DNA of 64,000 bases, from NCBI RefSeq assembly GCF_011813015.1, contig NZ_QHLQ01000015.1, positions 35,939 through 99,938 of the forward strand. The letters are read 5' to 3'. Shown one piece after another: positions 9,285-18,178 of the stretch. The translations under genes and the position numbers were made by a program. Origin of the DNA: Parasedimentitalea denitrificans. GTDB lineage: Bacteria; Pseudomonadota; Alphaproteobacteria; Rhodobacterales; Rhodobacteraceae. Position 1 is the stretch's first letter; every line of letters begins with the position of its first letter. The notes beneath the pieces were generated by a model. That model was given only the letters and a program-made list of their open reading frames with translations, was not told the DNA's origin and searched no databases.

Positions 9285-10464
9285 CAACACTCCGCCCTTT
9301 CAAAAGAAAACCTGACCAAGTGTTCATCATCTCGCGCCGTTTCTTCAGCAAGTCCGACCGCGCATAAGCCCGCTCCACCTCAGACCCCACTTGATGTGCA
9401 AGCGCTGCCTCAGCCACTTCTCGGGGAGCGCCAGAAACCTCCGCCGCCCAATCCCTAAACGTGCTGCGAAAGCCATGCACGGTAAAGCCATCGCACCCCA
9501 TACGGCGTAAAAGCATCAGCATTGACATGTTGGACAGTGGCTTGTGTCGTTTCTGCCCCTCAAATACATAGTCAGACGCCATCGCCATGAGCGGCTTTAG
9601 TATCGCAAGCATTTCATCTGTAAGCGGAACGCGGTGTTCTTTACCGCCCTTCATGCGCGCGGCTGGCACGGTCCATAGACGGGCTTCAAAATCGACCTCA
9701 GGCCAGGTCATATCCAGAACCTCGGATGTGCGACACGCGGTCAGAATGGTGAATTGCAACGCCTTCGCTGCCGTGGCGCTGCGACCTTCCAATTCTGCAT
9801 AGAATGCCGGAACGTCCTTCCAGGGCATTGCATCATGATGCTGCACCTTGGCCTTCACTTTAGGAAGAACCCCGGCCTCTTTCACAGCCGTGACCGGATT
9901 TTCCCCGTCACGGAAGCCAGAGGATTTTGCAACGTCCAAAACCGCCTTAATCCGCTGAGCCAGCCGCTTGGCCGTTTCGTGTTTGTCCGTCCAAATCGGA
10001 GACAGGCACATCAGCACCTCTGGTTGCCCAATGGCATCAACAGGCATCCGCCCAATCTTGGGGAATGCATAATCGCGCAAGGTGTTCAGCCATTGTTGCC
10101 CGTGTTTGGGGTTCTTCCATGTGGGCAATCGGTCAATGTGAACCTGACGGCTCAACTCTTCAAAGGATGGTATGTCACGTTTGGCATTGTATCGCGGGTT
10201 CAGGCCCGACTTGGCCATGCGGCGATACTCTAGCGCACGCTCACGCGCCTGATTGAGTGTTACAACATCCGCCCCACCCAAACCGAAGTCAGTACGCAGC
10301 GGGGCACCCTTAGCGTTCTTCTGTCCCTTTACGGTGACACGCACAATCCAGCGTCGCGCCCCTGAAGGGTCAACCACCAGATGTAGGCCCGCTCCGTCGC
10401 CATGACGACCTGGCCCAAGATTCTCCACCAGCTTCCTAGTTAGCTTGCCAACCAGCGCCGCCAT
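9274..10464 (-). CDS. int: Tyrosine integrase, P4 type
   Basis: 396 residues. The N-terminal arm-binding domain is of the DUF4102 type (LTRKLVENLGPGRHGDGAGL, then GARRWIVRVTVKG), followed by a core-binding domain and the C-terminal catalytic domain. The first catalytic Arg is in LTACRTSEVLDMTW, the H-x-x-R box in VHGFRSTFRDWAAE, and the Tyr nucleophile likely in VERAYARSDLL. Such integrases recombine at tRNA 3' ends, which agrees with the tRNA-Ser gene 150 bp upstream and the 15-bp repeat. Arm-type repeats lie directly upstream of its ATG, so binding there could repress its own transcription. Confidence 0.92.
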   Translation of the reverse strand: MAALVGKLTRKLVENLGPGRHGDGAGLHLVVDPSGARRWIVRVTVKGQKNAKGAPLRTDFGLGGADVVTLNQARERALEYRRMAKSGLNPRYNAKRDIPSFEELSRQVHIDRLPTWKNPKHGQQWLNTLRDYAFPKIGRMPVDAIGQPEVLMCLSPIWTDKHETAKRLAQRIKAVLDVAKSSGFRDGENPVTAVKEAGVLPKVKAKVQHHDAMPWKDVPAFYAELEGRSATAAKALQFTILTACRTSEVLDMTWPEVDFEARLWTVPAARMKGGKEHRVPLTDEMLAILKPLMAMASDYVFEGQKRHKPLSNMSMLMLLRRMGCDGFTVHGFRSTFRDWAAEVSGAPREVAEAALAHQVGSEVERAYARSDLLKKRREMMNTWSGFLLKGRSVDDN

Positions 10465-10468
10465 TCAA

Positions 10469-10491
10469 CATACCACCGTTCATACCACACA
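10469..10491. repeat. Right-end arm-type integrase repeats
   Basis: CATACCACC at 10469-10477 and CATACCACACA at 10481-10491, immediately upstream of the integrase start. They match the repeats at 3242-3262 in sequence and orientation. Confidence 0.55.
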
Positions 10492-10612
10492 GTGAAAGCG
10501 TAGCGGTGCAACTGAATGAAATCCAGAAAAACCTCAAGGCTGATAAATGCCCATACTTTACTGAGGCTTATGACGCTAAATGTCATCTGGGAAAATCAGA
10601 GAAAAAGTGAGG

Positions 10613-10627
10613 GTGGCGGACAGACAG
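10613..10627. repeat. Right attachment-site copy within tRNA-Ser
   Basis: GTGGCGGACAGACAG, the 3' end of the intact tRNA-Ser gene, identical to 3164-3178. Integration restored the complete tRNA here. Confidence 0.75.
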
Positions 10628-10703
10628 GGATTCGAACCCTGGAGACGGTCTCCCGCCTACACACTTTCCAGGCGTGCGCCTTCGACCACTCGGCCACCTG
10701 TCC
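10614..10703 (-). tRNA. tRNA-Ser(GGA)
   Basis: 90-nt class II tRNA with encoded CCA. Acceptor strands GGACAGG and TCTGTCC pair, with discriminator G as usual for serine. The anticodon loop CTGGAAA gives anticodon GGA. There is a long variable arm (GGCGGGAGACCGTCTCC region), and the T arm is CAGGG-TTCGAAT-CCCTG. It serves as the integration site of the element to its left. Confidence 0.97.
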
Positions 10704-10782
10704 ACTGCGCGCGTTTTGACCGATGCACAGCCAGAATGCAATAGCGAAACTTGGAAAAAAGTGAGCACAATCGTCGATTAAT

Positions 10783-11499
10783 TCATCCATCTAGATGCAG
10801 GTAGACACGGCGGTTCACTTTGCCCTTCTTTTCGACCTTACCGATGCGAATTTTTTCTATCTCGGAAGTCTGTTTAACATGCGTACCGCCGCAAGGTTGC
10901 AGGTCTACCTGAGCGCCACCAACACCGATACGTACCAAGCGGACCCTACCCGCGTTCTTTGGTGATGCCACCGACATCGTATTAACAAGCTGAGGATTGG
11001 CCTCCAGCTCGGCCTCGGTGATCCAGTCCCCAGTGACAGATAAATCACGGTCGATCAAAGCTTGCAGCTGCGCCTGCAAAGCCGCCTTATCCGCAGGTGC
11101 CTCCGGCATGTTGAAATCAAGGCGTCCCTTTGCAACACCAATGGACCCACCGCTAACAGGCAGCGGAATAACCACAGACAGCAAGTGAAGTGCTGTATGC
11201 ACACGCATATGCCCGAACCGGCACGCCCAGTCGATCTCTTGCTTTACTTCGCTCGCAATCGGAGGCAAGCCCTGCCCGTCGGTTGGAACCAAAACTATTG
11301 CCCCCTCGCCTTTAACCGAAGTCTCAATTCAACATATACCATGGTCCCAGCTAAGCCGCCCCGCGTCGCCGGGCTGTCCTCCACCGGTTGGATAAAACTG
11401 CGAGCGATCCAACACCACGCCGTCGCCTTCAGTTTGCGCCAGAAGCTTACCAGTGCTCTCGCGCAAATAAGCATCATTTTGGAATAGATGATCAGTCAT
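10783..11499 (-). pseudogene. Alanyl-tRNA editing protein (AlaX-like), interrupted by in-frame TGA
   Basis: AlaX proteins deacylate mischarged Ser-tRNA(Ala) in trans. Here 238 codons read in one frame from MTDHLFQND (11499), but codon 57 is TGA (11329-11331), between WDHGIC and IETSVKGEGAIV. There is no frameshift: both halves share the frame and fit the family continuously. The zinc ligands follow the stop: HTALH and CGGTH. The gene overlaps the end of the mscS gene by 8 bases. Either the gene is inactivated, the stop is read through, or a downstream start (TTG 11292) yields a truncated protein that keeps the zinc site. A single-base sequencing error is also possible. Confidence 0.85.
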
Positions 11500-13906
11500 C
11501 ATTGCCGCCTTCTGAGCCTGCCAGGTCACCGAAATCCGGATGTTCGGGTTTAGGAACTGTAGTCACCTGTTGGGAAGCCGACTGAGCCTTACTTAAGACC
11601 TCGGGATTGCGGATCCACAAATCACGCTGTGCAAACGGGATTTCGATATCTTCTTCGGCAAAACGGCGCGCGATTTCAAAATTGAAATCGGAACGCACCG
11701 ATAGTACCCAATTCACATCCCTAAGAATGGCCCGGATTTCAAAATCCAAACTGTCTGCACCAAAGCCCTGGAACACCACGCTCGGAGCTGGGTTCATCAG
11801 CACCATTGGGTGGGCCTTAGCGATTTCAAGCAAAACTCCCTGCACCCTTCGCGGATCAGTGCCATAAGCCACTCCAACCGGCGCAATCACCCTGCCCACT
11901 GTGTTTCCGCGGGTATAGTTGGTGACGGTGCCGGTGATAAGATCCGAGTTTGGAATAATCACATCCGTACGATCGAACGTTTCGATCCGGGTTGAGCGCA
12001 CAGAGATATCACGTACATACCCCATCATGCCGCCGACTTCGATCCAGTCACCTTTTGAAACTGGCCGTTCGACTAACAAAATTATGCCAGAGACGAAGTT
12101 CGACACTACTGTTTGCAAGCCAAAACCAATACCTACAGACAGTGCCCCTGCAACAATGGCCAATGACGACAGATCCAGCCCAGCCCAAGAAATGGCCACA
12201 ACTGCGGCCAAGAATATCCCGATGTATCCAGTTCCGGAAACAATGGCGTTCTGTCCACCAAGATCGAGTTTGGTTTTTGGCAATAAAGAACTGCGCAGGC
12301 TGCTCTGAACAAGCCGCGTCACAGTATATCCGGCTGCAAAAACCAGCACGAACAACAAAAATGAGCTGGGCGAAATTCGCGTTTCACCAAGCTGGAACCC
12401 TTCAAGGAACCTGGACCAAAGTTCAGTCAGGGTTGCAACCCTTGCTCCCCAGATCAGCGCCAGCAGCGGCACTGAACATAGTGCAAGAACAAATCCGACA
12501 AGAACAGAGAACAGCGAGTCACGAGCCGCTTCGGGCTTGCCCGAAACCAGCGCATACACATTGCTAATAAACCCTTGCAAAAGAAGCAGAGTTGACAAAA
12601 CGAACAGCGTTATGACAACCGGATATATGATCGCTTCGGCGGCTAAAATATAACCAAACGCAGCCAGTATGGGTGAGAGGACACCAAGGAAATAAGCTGC
12701 CCTTCGTATGCCACGGACCATCTTATTGGCACCAACAATCACTCCGGTTTCACCGGCCTGCGTTGCCTCACGAACGCGATTAAGACCAATACGCTGCAAC
12801 CGAACCAGTAACAGTGCGGTGGTCAAAATAATCGGAAAGGCAAGCACAGCACGGGTCGGTTCAGTAAGATTTTCAACTTGCTCAACTTGGTTTAGCAAAT
12901 CGCGTAAAACATGCATGACCGCGACCAACTCGATGAGCAAACGCATCTCAGCGCGTTGTCCCTTGGGAAATGGAACCAAGTCATCGCTATCCGATCCGGC
13001 GAATAGCTGTAGCCCCAACCAATTGAACGCGATCAGGATAGCTGCCCACACGGGCACAGATTCCAGCAGAATTGTTCCACGCACACCCAAAATATCTGCA
13101 ATTGAAATTGCCTGGACAATCAGTGTCACGCCAAAGAAGGGCAATACTGCCTGCACAAGAGAGGCAATGAACCTCCTGACATCGCTTCCTTTTTTTCCAA
13201 AATGACCCAGATATTCTGCAACGCGTTGGGCCCATATCCTACCTCGAAACACCAACACGCCCCCGGCGAGCACTAAGCCCAGAATTAGGGGGAACTTGTT
13301 TTGCAGATTTTCACGAGTGGTATCGCTCGACATCTGCCGCAGCGTTTCGTTCCAGATTGCTATGGCTGCGTGAGATAGCTCGCTCCATGCTTCCGGCCAA
13401 TACTCGGGATCTAGCGGTGAAGGCCCACGTTGGAGCAGCGCCTTGGTCTGGCGTTTGCGAATGATGCTGTCGATTTCAGCGATCAGCCCGTTAGCTCGGC
13501 TGTGGGCCTCTTCCGAAACCACACGCGGAACACGCAGCGCATTTAGCTGATCATTGAGGGAGGACCGAAGTGATGCAAGATCAGCATCCTCGACCTCTCC
13601 CTCGGCGGGCGCAGGCCCAAGAGCACTGAGCTGAGAATTAAGCGTGCCAATGCGATCAGCATTATCATCCCGTGTGTTGGCAAAGACTTCTCTGTGGTCT
13701 GCGATCTCACGTCGCAAAACTTCCAACGCAGCCGAAGACGCACGATCTTCGTCGATAACCTGTTCCGCCCGTTCTGCTGTTTTGAGCCAAACCTGGTAGT
13801 AATCTCGTTCGGTAGAGGACAGCTGAGCGTCAGCCCCCCCAGCCCCCCAAACAGCGAAACAAAGAACCGCAAGGGAGAGCCGGAAGAACTGCATAAATTG
13901 CCTCAT
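11492..13906 (-). CDS. Large MscS-family mechanosensitive channel with DUF3772-type N-terminus
   Basis: 804 residues. A signal peptide (LAVLCFAVWGAGGADA) is followed by a helical periplasmic domain (about residues 30-170) like DUF3772, then about ten membrane segments, then the MscS core (around 560-760) with the pore-helix pattern SLAIVAGALSVGIGFGLQTVVSNFVSG and the beta domain VERPVSKGDWIEVGG. Channels of this build relieve turgor in the inner membrane. Its ATG shares a base with the cysK stop (TAATG), so it is coupled to cysK. The C-terminal tail is hydrophilic. Confidence 0.92.
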   Translation of the reverse strand: MRQFMQFFRLSLAVLCFAVWGAGGADAQLSSTERDYYQVWLKTAERAEQVIDEDRASSAALEVLRREIADHREVFANTRDDNADRIGTLNSQLSALGPAPAEGEVEDADLASLRSSLNDQLNALRVPRVVSEEAHSRANGLIAEIDSIIRKRQTKALLQRGPSPLDPEYWPEAWSELSHAAIAIWNETLRQMSSDTTRENLQNKFPLILGLVLAGGVLVFRGRIWAQRVAEYLGHFGKKGSDVRRFIASLVQAVLPFFGVTLIVQAISIADILGVRGTILLESVPVWAAILIAFNWLGLQLFAGSDSDDLVPFPKGQRAEMRLLIELVAVMHVLRDLLNQVEQVENLTEPTRAVLAFPIILTTALLLVRLQRIGLNRVREATQAGETGVIVGANKMVRGIRRAAYFLGVLSPILAAFGYILAAEAIIYPVVITLFVLSTLLLLQGFISNVYALVSGKPEAARDSLFSVLVGFVLALCSVPLLALIWGARVATLTELWSRFLEGFQLGETRISPSSFLLFVLVFAAGYTVTRLVQSSLRSSLLPKTKLDLGGQNAIVSGTGYIGIFLAAVVAISWAGLDLSSLAIVAGALSVGIGFGLQTVVSNFVSGIILLVERPVSKGDWIEVGGMMGYVRDISVRSTRIETFDRTDVIIPNSDLITGTVTNYTRGNTVGRVIAPVGVAYGTDPRRVQGVLLEIAKAHPMVLMNPAPSVVFQGFGADSLDFEIRAILRDVNWVLSVRSDFNFEIARRFAEEDIEIPFAQRDLWIRNPEVLSKAQSASQQVTTVPKPEHPDFGDLAGSEGGNDD

Positions 13907-14937
13907 TAGTCTTCAAATACACCCGGGATAGATGCAGGGGTGTGGGTCATCCAATCAGGCACTGGCAAGTTTTTCTCGCGCAGGAATTCAGGGTTGAACA
14001 GTTTAGACTGATACCGGGTCCCATAGTCTGCCAACACGGTAACAATGGTATGTCCCTTGCCCATTTCCTTGGCCATCCGCACCGCTCCGGCGATGTTGAT
14101 CGCTGAAGATCCGCCAAGAACCAGTCCTTCGTCGTGCAGCAGATCAAAGATATACGGCATCGCTTCGTCGTCTGGCACCTGATACGTCATATCCGGTGTG
14201 AAACCTTCCAGGTTTTTGGTGATCCGAACCTGACCGATGCCTTCGGCAATGGAACCACCCTCCATAGCCATCTCACCGGTGGTGTAATAGGAATACAGTC
14301 CAGCGCCCATCGGATCAGCCAACCCCATTTTCACGCCTTTAGGCTGTAGGGCTTGGGCCACACCAACCAGTGTTCCACCAGACCCAACCGCACAGACAAA
14401 GCCATCCACAGCACCGTCGGTCTGCTCCCAGATTTCAGGTCCGGTTGTTTCAAGGTGTGCCTGCCTATTGGCAACGTTATCAAATTGATTAGCCCAGATC
14501 GCGCCATTTGGTTCTGTCTCTGCCAGTTTGGCAGCCAGACGCTCTGAATAGCGGACAAAGTTGTTGGGGTTACGATACGGCGCTGCCGGAACCTGCACCA
14601 ATTGAGCACCAGACAGTCGCAACATGTCCTTTTTCTCTTCGGACTGGGTTTCCGGAATTACGATGACAGTCTTGAACCCCATCGAAGCACCAACAAGAGC
14701 AAGACCAATTCCAGTGTTGCCAGCCGTGCCCTCAACGATCGTGCCGCCGGGTTTTAGATCCCCACGGGCGATTGCATCCTTGATGATGTACAGGGCAGCG
14801 CGGTCTTTCACCGACTGGCCTGGGTTCATGAATTCGGCTTTACCCAGAATTTCACAGCCGGTCTCTTCGCTGACGCGATTAAGACGAATAAGCGGAGTGT
14901 GGCCAATGGCGTCGGCCAGATCACGTGCGATGCGCAT
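13906..14937 (-). CDS. cysK: Cysteine synthase A (O-acetylserine sulfhydrylase)
   Basis: 343-residue fold-type II PLP enzyme that makes cysteine from O-acetylserine and sulfide. PLP lysine is K44 in NPGQSVKDRAA, the substrate loop is EGTAGNTGIGLAL, and the phosphate-binding glycine loop is GSGGTLVG. It sits downstream of trgA and trgB; the same neighbours form the tellurite-resistance locus described in Rhodobacter sphaeroides, where loss of cysK affects tellurite tolerance (established for that species, inferred here). The stop overlaps the start of the mechanosensitive channel gene. Confidence 0.95.
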   Translation of the reverse strand: MRIARDLADAIGHTPLIRLNRVSEETGCEILGKAEFMNPGQSVKDRAALYIIKDAIARGDLKPGGTIVEGTAGNTGIGLALVGASMGFKTVIVIPETQSEEKKDMLRLSGAQLVQVPAAPYRNPNNFVRYSERLAAKLAETEPNGAIWANQFDNVANRQAHLETTGPEIWEQTDGAVDGFVCAVGSGGTLVGVAQALQPKGVKMGLADPMGAGLYSYYTTGEMAMEGGSIAEGIGQVRITKNLEGFTPDMTYQVPDDEAMPYIFDLLHDEGLVLGGSSAINIAGAVRMAKEMGKGHTIVTVLADYGTRYQSKLFNPEFLREKNLPVPDWMTHTPASIPGVFED

Positions 14938-15010
14938 GGTTTCCCTTTCGATCAGTTGCCTAAGATGTACCCAAGGCCCGAGGTGACCTCAAGGACAGAA
15001 CATACAAGGA

Positions 15011-16129
15011 CTATCCGTCGCGTAGTCTTGCCCGGTGTCTGGCCAGCCATAGCGCGGCAGTCACAAGTGGCATATCCAAAAAGGACTGAGCGTCAATTTC
15101 AGCCATCAGTTCGTCAAACCCTATGATCTTGCTGCGAATGTCTTCTCCCTCAGCAGCAAGCCCACCGCCTGCCCCGCACTTCGTTAGGTCGCCTACCCCC
15201 ACAAAAATGTGAATAAACTCGCCAGAAGCTCCGCTCGAAGGGTAAACCTGCGCTACCGGTTCCAACGCCGATAACGTAACCCCGGCCTCTTCCATCGCTT
15301 CGCGGCGCGCAGCCTGTTCTGCCGTTTCGCCGGGATCAATTAGACCTGACACGGGTTCCCACATCCAAGGGCGTTGTTCCCCGGCGATGTATGTAGCGGC
15401 GCGAAATTGTTCGACCAGCAACACCTCGTCGCGAACCGGATCATAGGGAAGTACCACAGCAGCGTGACCAACAAGCGCAGCTGCGCGATTGATGACCGGG
15501 CTAAGGCTGCCGTCATAGCGTCGGTACTGCAGATCCATCTCTTCCATGGCAAAAAAATTAAGATGCGCACGCTTGTGGTTGTGCACCACCACATCCTTGC
15601 TCAAGTCGTGATCCGAATCCCCTGATCGCGCCTGTGCAGCCAACCAAGCCGCGGCCCGAATCCGAATGGAAGGAAAACACGTAGCGACTTCTGCCGCACT
15701 CATCCTACCTTGATACGACATCACCTCTTGTGCGGCTCGCAGCGTCAGCGCACCCCACTCAGAAATCCAGCCCTGCAAATCCCAAGCGTCTTCGGTTTTC
15801 CATAATCCGGGTTCTGGGAAATAAACCTGAGCCGCGACCTCTTGCCCGTCTAGCGTTATCACGGCCACATCTTTCAGGTCGTAATCAAACCCACCCTCAT
15901 AGAAATTCAAGGCGGTGACGCCCTCTTTTGACAATCCCCGCACCAAAACGCCCTGAGCAACATGATCGCTTCGCTCTTCGATCGCCGGAAAAATTTGCCC
16001 CTGCACCGCAAAAATACCATGCCCGGCAAGGCTTGCCTCTCTTGCATCCAGGTCTGCGCCGGACCGTCCTAGCACTAGCTCCAGCAATGGCGCATAGCGT
16101 AAAGTTCCATAGAAAAACAGATCTGCCAT
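15011..16129 (-). CDS. trgB: TrgB-like protein: gamma-glutamylcyclotransferase-like domain fused to Nudix hydrolase
   Basis: 372 residues in two domains. The N-terminal 140 or so residues begin LFFYGTLRYAPLL, the BtrG/GGCT-like signature. The C-terminal part is a Nudix domain with the box GLIDPGETAEQAARREAMEEAG, as in ADP-ribose pyrophosphatases. This matches TrgB of the tellurite-resistance locus trgAB, and TrgA lies immediately upstream and cysK downstream. The likely reaction of the Nudix part is ADP-ribose hydrolysis; the role in tellurite resistance is by analogy. Confidence 0.85.
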   Translation of the reverse strand: MADLFFYGTLRYAPLLELVLGRSGADLDAREASLAGHGIFAVQGQIFPAIEERSDHVAQGVLVRGLSKEGVTALNFYEGGFDYDLKDVAVITLDGQEVAAQVYFPEPGLWKTEDAWDLQGWISEWGALTLRAAQEVMSYQGRMSAAEVATCFPSIRIRAAAWLAAQARSGDSDHDLSKDVVVHNHKRAHLNFFAMEEMDLQYRRYDGSLSPVINRAAALVGHAAVVLPYDPVRDEVLLVEQFRAATYIAGEQRPWMWEPVSGLIDPGETAEQAARREAMEEAGVTLSALEPVAQVYPSSGASGEFIHIFVGVGDLTKCGAGGGLAAEGEDIRSKIIGFDELMAEIDAQSFLDMPLVTAALWLARHRARLRDG

Positions 16130-16159
16130 GCGCCGTAACCTTTTATTTTAAAATGAAAA

Positions 16160-16600
16160 TCAACGCCAACGACGCGATGCGCTTTCGGTCGCCAACCCCG
16201 ACGCAAGCGCGCCAATCAGTACCATCCCGATAACCTGAGGGACAAAGATTATGATGGCGTAGTCCAGCCCGATTACGAAAATCTCCGACAGGGCTTCAAA
16301 TGGCCCACCGTACCGATTGCGCATCGCCAGCCGGAACATCTCTTTGCAGCCATAGATAAACAACCCCCAGAACAGCATGACGGCGACACCACTGATACCA
16401 TTGTTAATGGCTGCCGCTGTTCCCCGGCCTGCTCGCTTACCCATTACGACCCAACCGACGATCAGGCCAATCACCATATTTATTTGGGTAAAATACCCAA
16501 AATTCGTGCCCTCTGGCATCAAAGGTTTGATCTGCCCCGACAGGATGAAGGCAAGGAGGGTCAGGCAAAGGGCGGCCGTAAGTTTGGCTCCGGTGGGCAT
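16160..16600 (-). CDS. trgA: TrgA family membrane protein
   Basis: 146 residues with four hydrophobic segments (LTAALCLTLLAFILS; INMVIGLIVGWVVMG; GVAVMLFWGLFIYG; FVPQVIGMVLIGALAS), so an inner-membrane protein. Size, topology and position directly upstream of trgB identify it as TrgA of the tellurite-resistance locus. Biochemical function unknown. The intergenic gap to trgB is 30 bp, so they are probably one operon. Confidence 0.85.
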   Translation of the reverse strand: MPTGAKLTAALCLTLLAFILSGQIKPLMPEGTNFGYFTQINMVIGLIVGWVVMGKRAGRGTAAAINNGISGVAVMLFWGLFIYGCKEMFRLAMRNRYGGPFEALSEIFVIGLDYAIIIFVPQVIGMVLIGALASGLATESASRRWR

Positions 16601-16826
16601 AAGGACAAAATCCGTCTAGCGATTTGATGTTAGATCACAGGTTCACGTTTTAACTGCCGCTGCGCAAGAGGTCAGGTAAAATTTCGACTTTCTTTCAAGC
16701 CTATCATCAAGGCCCCAACCTCTTAGCCGCCCAAACAGATTGGAAAGCGGGTCCCAAGGCTAGGGCCCGCGATCAAACAAACACCTGCCTAAAACGCCGT
16801 TAACTCTGCGTACAAACTGGAGACTA

Positions 16827-18050
16827 TCAGAGAACTTCATCAAGCACTGTTAACAGTTTTTTAACCTCATTTTCAGACGTGTAATGGGTGAAGCTAAGGC
16901 GCAGCACACCTGCAGCTGGGTCAATCCCCAATGCCTTCAGCGCGCGGACTGCGTAAAAGTCTCCTCCACCAGCCATGATCCCTTTTTTCGCCAGTTCCGC
17001 TGCAATTGGCTCAGCCGGTGTCTTTAGCTGCAGCGCGACAGTCGGGGCCCTTAGATTGGCATCATCCGGACCAATCAATCGGACATCATTGCGATCCTTC
17101 ACTGCTTCCAACACCGGTTGCAGTAATTTGACCTCATGTGCCCGCATCAAGTCATGTACAAAGCTAGCTCGCTCAGCAGGATCAGATTCCGGGCCTGCGT
17201 GGTGGTCACATAGCATGTCGATGTAATCCGCCATCCCCGCGCTGGCCGCAATCTGCGCATGATCAGGACCCGCCGGGGTAAATCGTTTATACCCAACATC
17301 ACCGTTGAAAAAATGTGCCTGATTGGGCAGCAACTCGGCCAAGGCCCGCCTGACAACCATCACCCCCTGATGCGGACCATATGTCTTATATGCTGAAAAC
17401 AGATAGATGTCGGCACCCAGATCACCGACATTTGGCAAGCCATGCGGTGCGTATGACACCCCATCCACGCAAACAAAGGCACCAGCGGTATGGGCCATCG
17501 TCGTGATATCCGCTACCGGATTAATCTCACCAACAACGTTTGAACAATGCGGGAAGCAGACCAAACGAACCTTCTCGTCCAGCAACTCCGCTAGGTCCTC
17601 CAGATTCAAATGCCCTGACTGCGGGTCAATCTGCCATTCGCGGACTTCGATCCCATGCTCAGCCAGCCTGCGCCACGGCCCCGAGTTCGCCTCGTGATCC
17701 TGGTTGGTCACAATTATGGCTTCGCCCTTTTCCATGAAACCTTTGAACGCCTGTGACAGCACGTAAGTGTTCTGGGTTGTCGAAGGGCCAAAGCTCAACT
17801 CGTCCGTCTCAACCCCCATCATAGCGGCCAGTCGCTGCCGGGCCTCATCCATTTCTTCCCCAGCAAGGCGCGAGGCCTGATACGGGGCGTAGGGCTGCAC
17901 CTTTCGTTGGGTATAGAACCGCGTCAGCCGGTCAATGACCGGCTGGCAGGTGTACGACCCCCCAGCATTTTCAAAAAACGCCTGCCCATCCAAAGATGGC
18001 TCCGCAAACGCAGGAAACTGGCTGCGTACAAATTCGATATCCAACGACAT
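16827..18050 (-). CDS. Class V aminotransferase (cysteine desulfurase-like PLP enzyme)
   Basis: 407 residues. The fold-type I PLP enzyme has the class V pattern FGPSTTQNTYVL near residue 90, the PLP aspartate in VDGVSYAPHG and the Schiff-base lysine in FSAYKTYGPHQGVM. It begins FVRSQFPAF, like the 'cysteine desulfurase-like, VC1184' subgroup. No typical active-site cysteine loop is seen, so true desulfurase activity is doubtful. The ATG at 18050 has GGGAG seven bases upstream; an ATG twelve bases earlier is less likely. Divergent from the VOC gene. Confidence 0.85.
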   Translation of the reverse strand: MSLDIEFVRSQFPAFAEPSLDGQAFFENAGGSYTCQPVIDRLTRFYTQRKVQPYAPYQASRLAGEEMDEARQRLAAMMGVETDELSFGPSTTQNTYVLSQAFKGFMEKGEAIIVTNQDHEANSGPWRRLAEHGIEVREWQIDPQSGHLNLEDLAELLDEKVRLVCFPHCSNVVGEINPVADITTMAHTAGAFVCVDGVSYAPHGLPNVGDLGADIYLFSAYKTYGPHQGVMVVRRALAELLPNQAHFFNGDVGYKRFTPAGPDHAQIAASAGMADYIDMLCDHHAGPESDPAERASFVHDLMRAHEVKLLQPVLEAVKDRNDVRLIGPDDANLRAPTVALQLKTPAEPIAAELAKKGIMAGGGDFYAVRALKALGIDPAAGVLRLSFTHYTSENEVKKLLTVLDEVL

Positions 18051-18178
18051 AACTTCTCCCATCCTTCTCTTTCAAAATCAGTGCCGTTGTTGGCGCCAAT
18101 GGTCAAGTCCACTGACTAATGACGCTAACTGTCAGCAGGCAGTGTCATCCTAGGCTGGCACAACAAAGGACACACATT

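Larger units (their letters stand above)
3164..10627. mobile_element. 7.4-kb integrative element inserted at the 3' end of tRNA-Ser(GGA)
   Basis: A 15-bp direct repeat, GTGGCGGACAGACAG, occurs at 3164-3178 and at 10613-10627; the right copy is the 3' end of the tRNA-Ser gene. A tyrosine integrase reads away from the tRNA at 9274-10464. Both ends carry repeats of the type ATACCACACA just inside the boundary, as expected for integrase arm-type sites. All genes inside are on the minus strand: integrase, unknown 324-residue protein, AlpA-like regulator, two small overlapping genes, HTH gene, zinc-ribbon protein, then exported Sel1-repeat protein and exported serine protease. There are no conjugation or virion genes, so it is probably a minimal or satellite-like element. 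Boundaries are inferred from the repeat. Confidence 0.8.

Noticed and set aside
11295..11331. Selenocysteine or frameshift as explanation for the alaX interruption
   Set aside because: Both halves are in the same frame, so no frameshift is needed. Selenocysteine is not known in AlaX and I saw no obvious bacterial insertion hairpin directly after the TGA.
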